Positions 60,995 through 64,000 of a stretch of DNA of 64,000 nt are shown in pieces. Position 1 is the stretch's first letter; the number at the start of each line of letters is the position of its first letter. The translations under genes were made by a program, and so were the position numbers. Under the pieces are notes generated by a model that was not told the origin of the DNA, made no database searches, and worked only from the letters and a program-made list of their open reading frames with translations. The stretch comes from CAZZCN01 sp964652975. Its GTDB lineage: Bacteria > Bacillota > Clostridia > Saccharofermentanales > UBA5734. The DNA lies in NCBI GenBank assembly GCA_964652975.1, contig CAZZCN010000005.1, forward strand, positions 1 to 64,000, in the 5' to 3' direction.

Positions 60995-61957
60995 CTACTT
61001 TCTTACGATATAGAATTCTACATACGTAAGAAATGAATTATGAAATACTATTTCGAGGTCGTTGACTTTCATTTTGTATAGGGATGCCTTCGAGGGTTGT
61101 CCATTGATTCTTCCAACAAACGTCTCCTTGTAACCCTGATAAATGAATTCATATGCCTCTTCTGTATAATATTTTCCCAAAGCTGCAGAAAGGGAGTTCT
61201 TGAGAGCGTTCAAATGCTTACGCTGTGCGTATTCGCCTGATCTGAAAACCTCGTCCCTCGAACTTTCATCAAAAAGGACCGAGATATTCAATACAAAAGG
61301 AGACACAATATCACTTGATGATGTACGGTCAAGCAAATAGTAAAAATACCCATTTAGGTTCAGCGCATAATTCTCATCCTTTGCAATTATGAAGGCTTTT
61401 GTCTGGGATGTCTCATCAAGTAGTCTTTCTAGAAAATAAAATGAACTTTCGCTTAAGGATTTTGATAAAAATGAAGAGCGTCCTATAAAATACTCTACGG
61501 TATCATTCATTATCTTCTCACCCTTGATACTTTCAATCCCCAAGGGAATATAATCTGGCGGTTGACCCGAGGATTGCCTGGCAGAAGAGCTGTTTGCTTC
61601 CTTGCTTGATCTTATTGAACTTCTCTGTCCGCTGTTTGAGGATTCAAATTGTCCCGGCTCGCTTATCGGATTATTGTCAGAGTTATACTCCTCTAATGAA
61701 TCTGAGCTTTGATTACTGAGCATTTCATCCGATGTTGATAGTCCGGAATAAGCGCTGATAAATGATTGAGATGCAGACGTGCTTTTCAATTTACTATCCA
61801 TAGCCAAACCGGTCTTGCCAGAAGATTTAATCAGCAGAGCTGTTATACATAATAATATAATGAAGCATCCCAGAGAGAAGACAATGATAAAATTCCTGTA
61901 GCCTCCCTTCCTGTTCATTGCAGCAAATTTTGTAAATCTTTTTATAATGTTGCTCAC
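60995..61957 (-). CDS. Membrane-anchored protein of unknown function
   Basis: 320 residues. Residues 1-20 are basic, 21-43 form a single membrane helix, 50-140 are Ser/Asn-rich linker, and about 145-320 a compact domain with AKDENYALNLNGYFYYLL and KYYTEEAYEFIYQGYKETFVG. One-pass topology with an outside C-terminus is likely. GTG start at 61957 with AAAGGA 11 bases upstream. No family recognised; paired with the exported protein at 59320-60810. Confidence 0.7.
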   Translation of the reverse strand: MSNIIKRFTKFAAMNRKGGYRNFIIVFSLGCFIILLCITALLIKSSGKTGLAMDSKLKSTSASQSFISAYSGLSTSDEMLSNQSSDSLEEYNSDNNPISEPGQFESSNSGQRSSIRSSKEANSSSARQSSGQPPDYIPLGIESIKGEKIMNDTVEYFIGRSSFLSKSLSESSFYFLERLLDETSQTKAFIIAKDENYALNLNGYFYYLLDRTSSSDIVSPFVLNISVLFDESSRDEVFRSGEYAQRKHLNALKNSLSAALGKYYTEEAYEFIYQGYKETFVGRINGQPSKASLYKMKVNDLEIVFHNSFLTYVEFYIVRK

Positions 61958-62324
61958 CTAAATACCAATCCTTTCAATGTCTTTCAAACCCAATCCCATT
62001 ATTGAGCAAATATAGCAAAATTATTTCAAAACGCTATAAGCATCCTGATGGGATATTTCAAGTTGCTTGTTCTACGAAATTATTGTACTTCCGTCTGATG
62101 ACTGATACTATTCCCTAAATATCTACAATTTCCAACAAAATACGACTAAATCCAACAATCTGAATTGGGAATTATGAAATTGGCACCTTGGCATTGGCAT
62201 CATGAAACTGGCATCATGAAAAAACCACCTCACAATTGAAAGGTGGCTATATTCTATGAATTATTGACTGTTTTATTACTGGATAAGTTCTACGTAAAAT
62301 GTTTTATTTATTCTGCAGGTTTTA
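61958..62324. other. Intergenic region between unknown membrane gene and prmA
   Basis: 367 bases: a dispersed-repeat fragment (AGCAAAATTATTTCAAAACGCTA, 62013-62036), short imperfect TTGGCATCATGAAA repeats near 62175-62220, and the prmA terminator. Confidence 0.6.
62219..62246 (-). terminator. Terminator downstream of prmA
   Basis: Minus-strand CCACCT/AGGTGG stem with a 10-base loop and a TTTTTT tract, 79 bases beyond the prmA stop. Confidence 0.7.
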
Positions 62325-63359
62325 TCAAGGAATGAATTTATATGCAATCCATTCGTCTTTTTCGATCTCTTCAATCTTACCGAATCCCAATTCGAGATAT
62401 TTGTCTAATACTCGTTGTTTTTTGGTGTTGATTATGCCGCTTGTAATGAATATTCCGTCATCTTTTAAAAGCTCCTTTACCTGTGGAGCAATGGCTGCTA
62501 TAACGTCGGCGATTATATTTGCAACTACTATATCGTATTTGTTACCTTTGAGGTCGGATGCCTCGCCCTTGATACAGTTTACAAATTCGGATACCTCGTT
62601 TTTGCTACAGTTTTCACGGGCTACATCAACTGCCATTTCGTCGAGATCTACAGCATCAATATTTCGAGATCCAAGCTTGGCGGCAATAACTGACAGAATA
62701 CCCGATCCACATCCCAGATCAAGGATTTTCAGTTCTGATGCATCTTTTACTGACATTACCCTGTCAAGAATATCGGCACACATTGCTGTCGTTGCATGGC
62801 TACCTGTACCGAAGGCACTTCCGGGGTCAAGCAGGACAATCTTCTCTTCACTTTCAGGTTCATAGACTTCCCATGAAGGGGCGATGATAATTCTATCGGA
62901 AATTTTCATCGGATGAAAATATTTTTTCCAGCAGTTAGCCCAGTCCTCGTCAGCGATATATTTCATCTTGAGGCTGCCGTTGCCGATGTCAAGAAACTGC
63001 GATACATCATTGATCGATGCCTCAATAAAAGACATCAGTTCATCCACAGAACATTTCTGGTCCTTGCTGAAATGATAAAGAACATCGGTGGGTAGGAAAT
63101 TCTCATTTTCGTCGTATTTGATTCCAAGGCATACACCGTCAGGAAATTCGGAAAAATAAGCCTTGATTACAACTTCTTCTCCAAGACTGTCGACATAGCC
63201 TTCATCAGCATATGTAAGCGAGTCGGGAGAGTCAAGAATAGCTTTGATTTCCCCGGGGTCCTGTGAAGAAATACCATAAGCTCCCAGTATTATAAGCTTT
63301 TCTATTATTGCGTCGGCAGCATCACCTGAAGTGCCGATTTCCACTTCAATCCATTTCAT
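62325..63359 (-). CDS. prmA: Ribosomal protein L11 methyltransferase
   Basis: 344 residues, class I SAM-dependent methyltransferase that trimethylates uL11. PGSAFGTGSHATTAMC, ILDLGCGSGILSVIAAKLGS (SAM site) and VANIIADVIAAIAP are intact. The N-terminal substrate domain is about 30 residues longer than in E. coli. GAGG before ATG 63359, 12 bases after dnaJ, the common dnaK-dnaJ-prmA order. Confidence 0.95.
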   Translation of the reverse strand: MKWIEVEIGTSGDAADAIIEKLIILGAYGISSQDPGEIKAILDSPDSLTYADEGYVDSLGEEVVIKAYFSEFPDGVCLGIKYDENENFLPTDVLYHFSKDQKCSVDELMSFIEASINDVSQFLDIGNGSLKMKYIADEDWANCWKKYFHPMKISDRIIIAPSWEVYEPESEEKIVLLDPGSAFGTGSHATTAMCADILDRVMSVKDASELKILDLGCGSGILSVIAAKLGSRNIDAVDLDEMAVDVARENCSKNEVSEFVNCIKGEASDLKGNKYDIVVANIIADVIAAIAPQVKELLKDDGIFITSGIINTKKQRVLDKYLELGFGKIEEIEKDEWIAYKFIP

Positions 63360-63371
63360 TTCTTGTCCTCA

Positions 63372-64000
63372 CTATTTGAACAGGTCGCGGATTTTGTTAA
63401 AAAAGCTTCCTCTTTGCTGATAATTACGTTCTGTGCTGATAGATTCGAACTCTTTGAGCAGTTCTTTCTGCTTGTGGTCAAGATTACGCGGTACTTCGAT
63501 AATCACCTTGAAAATATGATCCCCGCGCAGGTGGCTCTTATTAACGTGCGGAATACCTTTCCCTTTAATTGTAATGATCTCACCGGGTTGTGTGCCTTCT
63601 TTTAATTTATATGAATACTCGCCATCGATTGTAGGAACTTGCAGATCACATCCTAAGGAAGCCTGTGGGAATGTTATTACAACTTCGCAGTAGGTGTTGT
63701 ATCCATCCCTTTTAAAGACACTATGCTGTCTGATAGATATCTCGACATAAAGGTCTCCGTAAGGACCGCCTTTGGTTCCGGGTTCGCCTTCTCCTCTCAG
63801 AGTGAGCATTTCACCCTGGTTGATTCCGGCTGGAACATTGATTTTAAGTGTTTTCTTCTTGCTCTTTCTACCACGTCCGTTGCAGGATTCGCACGGATCC
63901 TTGATTGTGGTGCCTTTTCCGTTACAAGTTGTGCAGTTTTTCGTTGTCATTACCGTGCCGAACATAGTCTGCTGTCGTTGACTGACCTGTCCTGTACCAT
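63372..64000 (-). CDS. dnaJ: Chaperone DnaJ, C-terminal part (cut by window edge)
   Basis: The frame runs from the window edge, in the zinc-finger domain (GTGQVSQRQQTMFGTV, then CTTCNGKGTTI and CESCNGRG), through the client-binding domains (DLYVEISIRQHSVFKRDGYN) to the stop at 63372. About 209 residues of the normal 375-380 are present. J domain and Gly/Phe region lie beyond the edge. Confidence 0.96.
   Translation of the reverse strand, partial: GTGQVSQRQQTMFGTVMTTKNCTTCNGKGTTIKDPCESCNGRGRKSKKKTLKINVPAGINQGEMLTLRGEGEPGTKGGPYGDLYVEISIRQHSVFKRDGYNTYCEVVITFPQASLGCDLQVPTIDGEYSYKLKEGTQPGEIITIKGKGIPHVNKSHLRGDHIFKVIIEVPRNLDHKQKELLKEFESISTERNYQQRGSFFNKIRDLFK

Overview
The window is AT-rich bacterial chromosome, almost certainly from a member of the Bacillota, class Clostridia. 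The support is strong GGAGG-type ribosome binding sites throughout, the Firmicute gene order rimP-nusA-ylxR-ylxQ-infB-rbfA-nrnA-truB-ribF, an rpsF-ssb-rpsR operon, rpsU-yqeY, a clostridial-type galactokinase, a ferredoxin-thioredoxin reductase and a corrinoid protein. I cannot name the species. Most genes lie on the minus strand, so one replication fork probably crosses the whole window. No phage, insertion sequence or CRISPR array was seen.

Layout. 1-9.9 kb (minus): a sugar-catabolic cluster with a ribokinase-type kinase, deoxyribose-phosphate aldolase (deoC), a LacI-family repressor, a GH36 alpha-galactosidase, a zinc alcohol/polyol dehydrogenase, a lipoprotein solute-binding protein, two ABC permeases and the start of another lipoprotein. 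Two identical 16-bp LacI/cre-type operators sit just after promoter -10 boxes, one before the kinase and one before the repressor. A divergent AraC regulator follows at 10.6 kb and a serine hydrolase at 11.6 kb. 12.6-27.2 kb (minus): the translation/transcription operon from rimP to ribF, continuing into two M16-peptidase modules (one fused to RibF), lgt and rodA. 27.4-31.4 kb: an LDH-fold dehydrogenase, a COG2509 flavoprotein and rsmE. 31.6-33.8 kb (plus): tRNA-Arg(ACG), galK and tadA. 33.8-37.3 kb: ferredoxin-thioredoxin reductase fused to a rubredoxin-like domain, a glutaredoxin, smpB, a long unusual intergenic region with DnaA boxes, and tsaD. 37.6-49.5 kb: an alpha/beta hydrolase, a YfhO-like membrane protein, dut, a U32 protein, an MFS transporter, argH and a long ZapA-like protein. 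49.8-53.5 kb: rpsF-ssb-rpsR with an S6:S18-type leader, a striking hairpin array, and a corrinoid protein with a PocR/AraC regulator. 53.7-64 kb: rel, recJ, rpsU-yqeY, two exported proteins of unknown function, prmA and the end of dnaJ.

The recurring oddity is tandem repetition. Conserved housekeeping proteins (RsmE, dUTPase, COG2509 flavoprotein, ZapA, Lgt, TruB, U32, IF-2) carry low-complexity or tandemly repeated in-frame insertions or tails. Three gene ends (rimP 3', MFS 3', MFS 5') are partly duplicated in tandem into the neighbouring gap. A dispersed intergenic element with inverted GCGTTTTGA/TCAAAACGC ends occurs several times. Other candidates for a second look are the RibF-M16 fusion, the 8-hairpin array at 51.1-51.4 kb, the DnaA-box/palindrome region at 35.5-36.2 kb, the orphan corrinoid protein with its regulator, and two enzymes whose diagnostic residues depart from their families.
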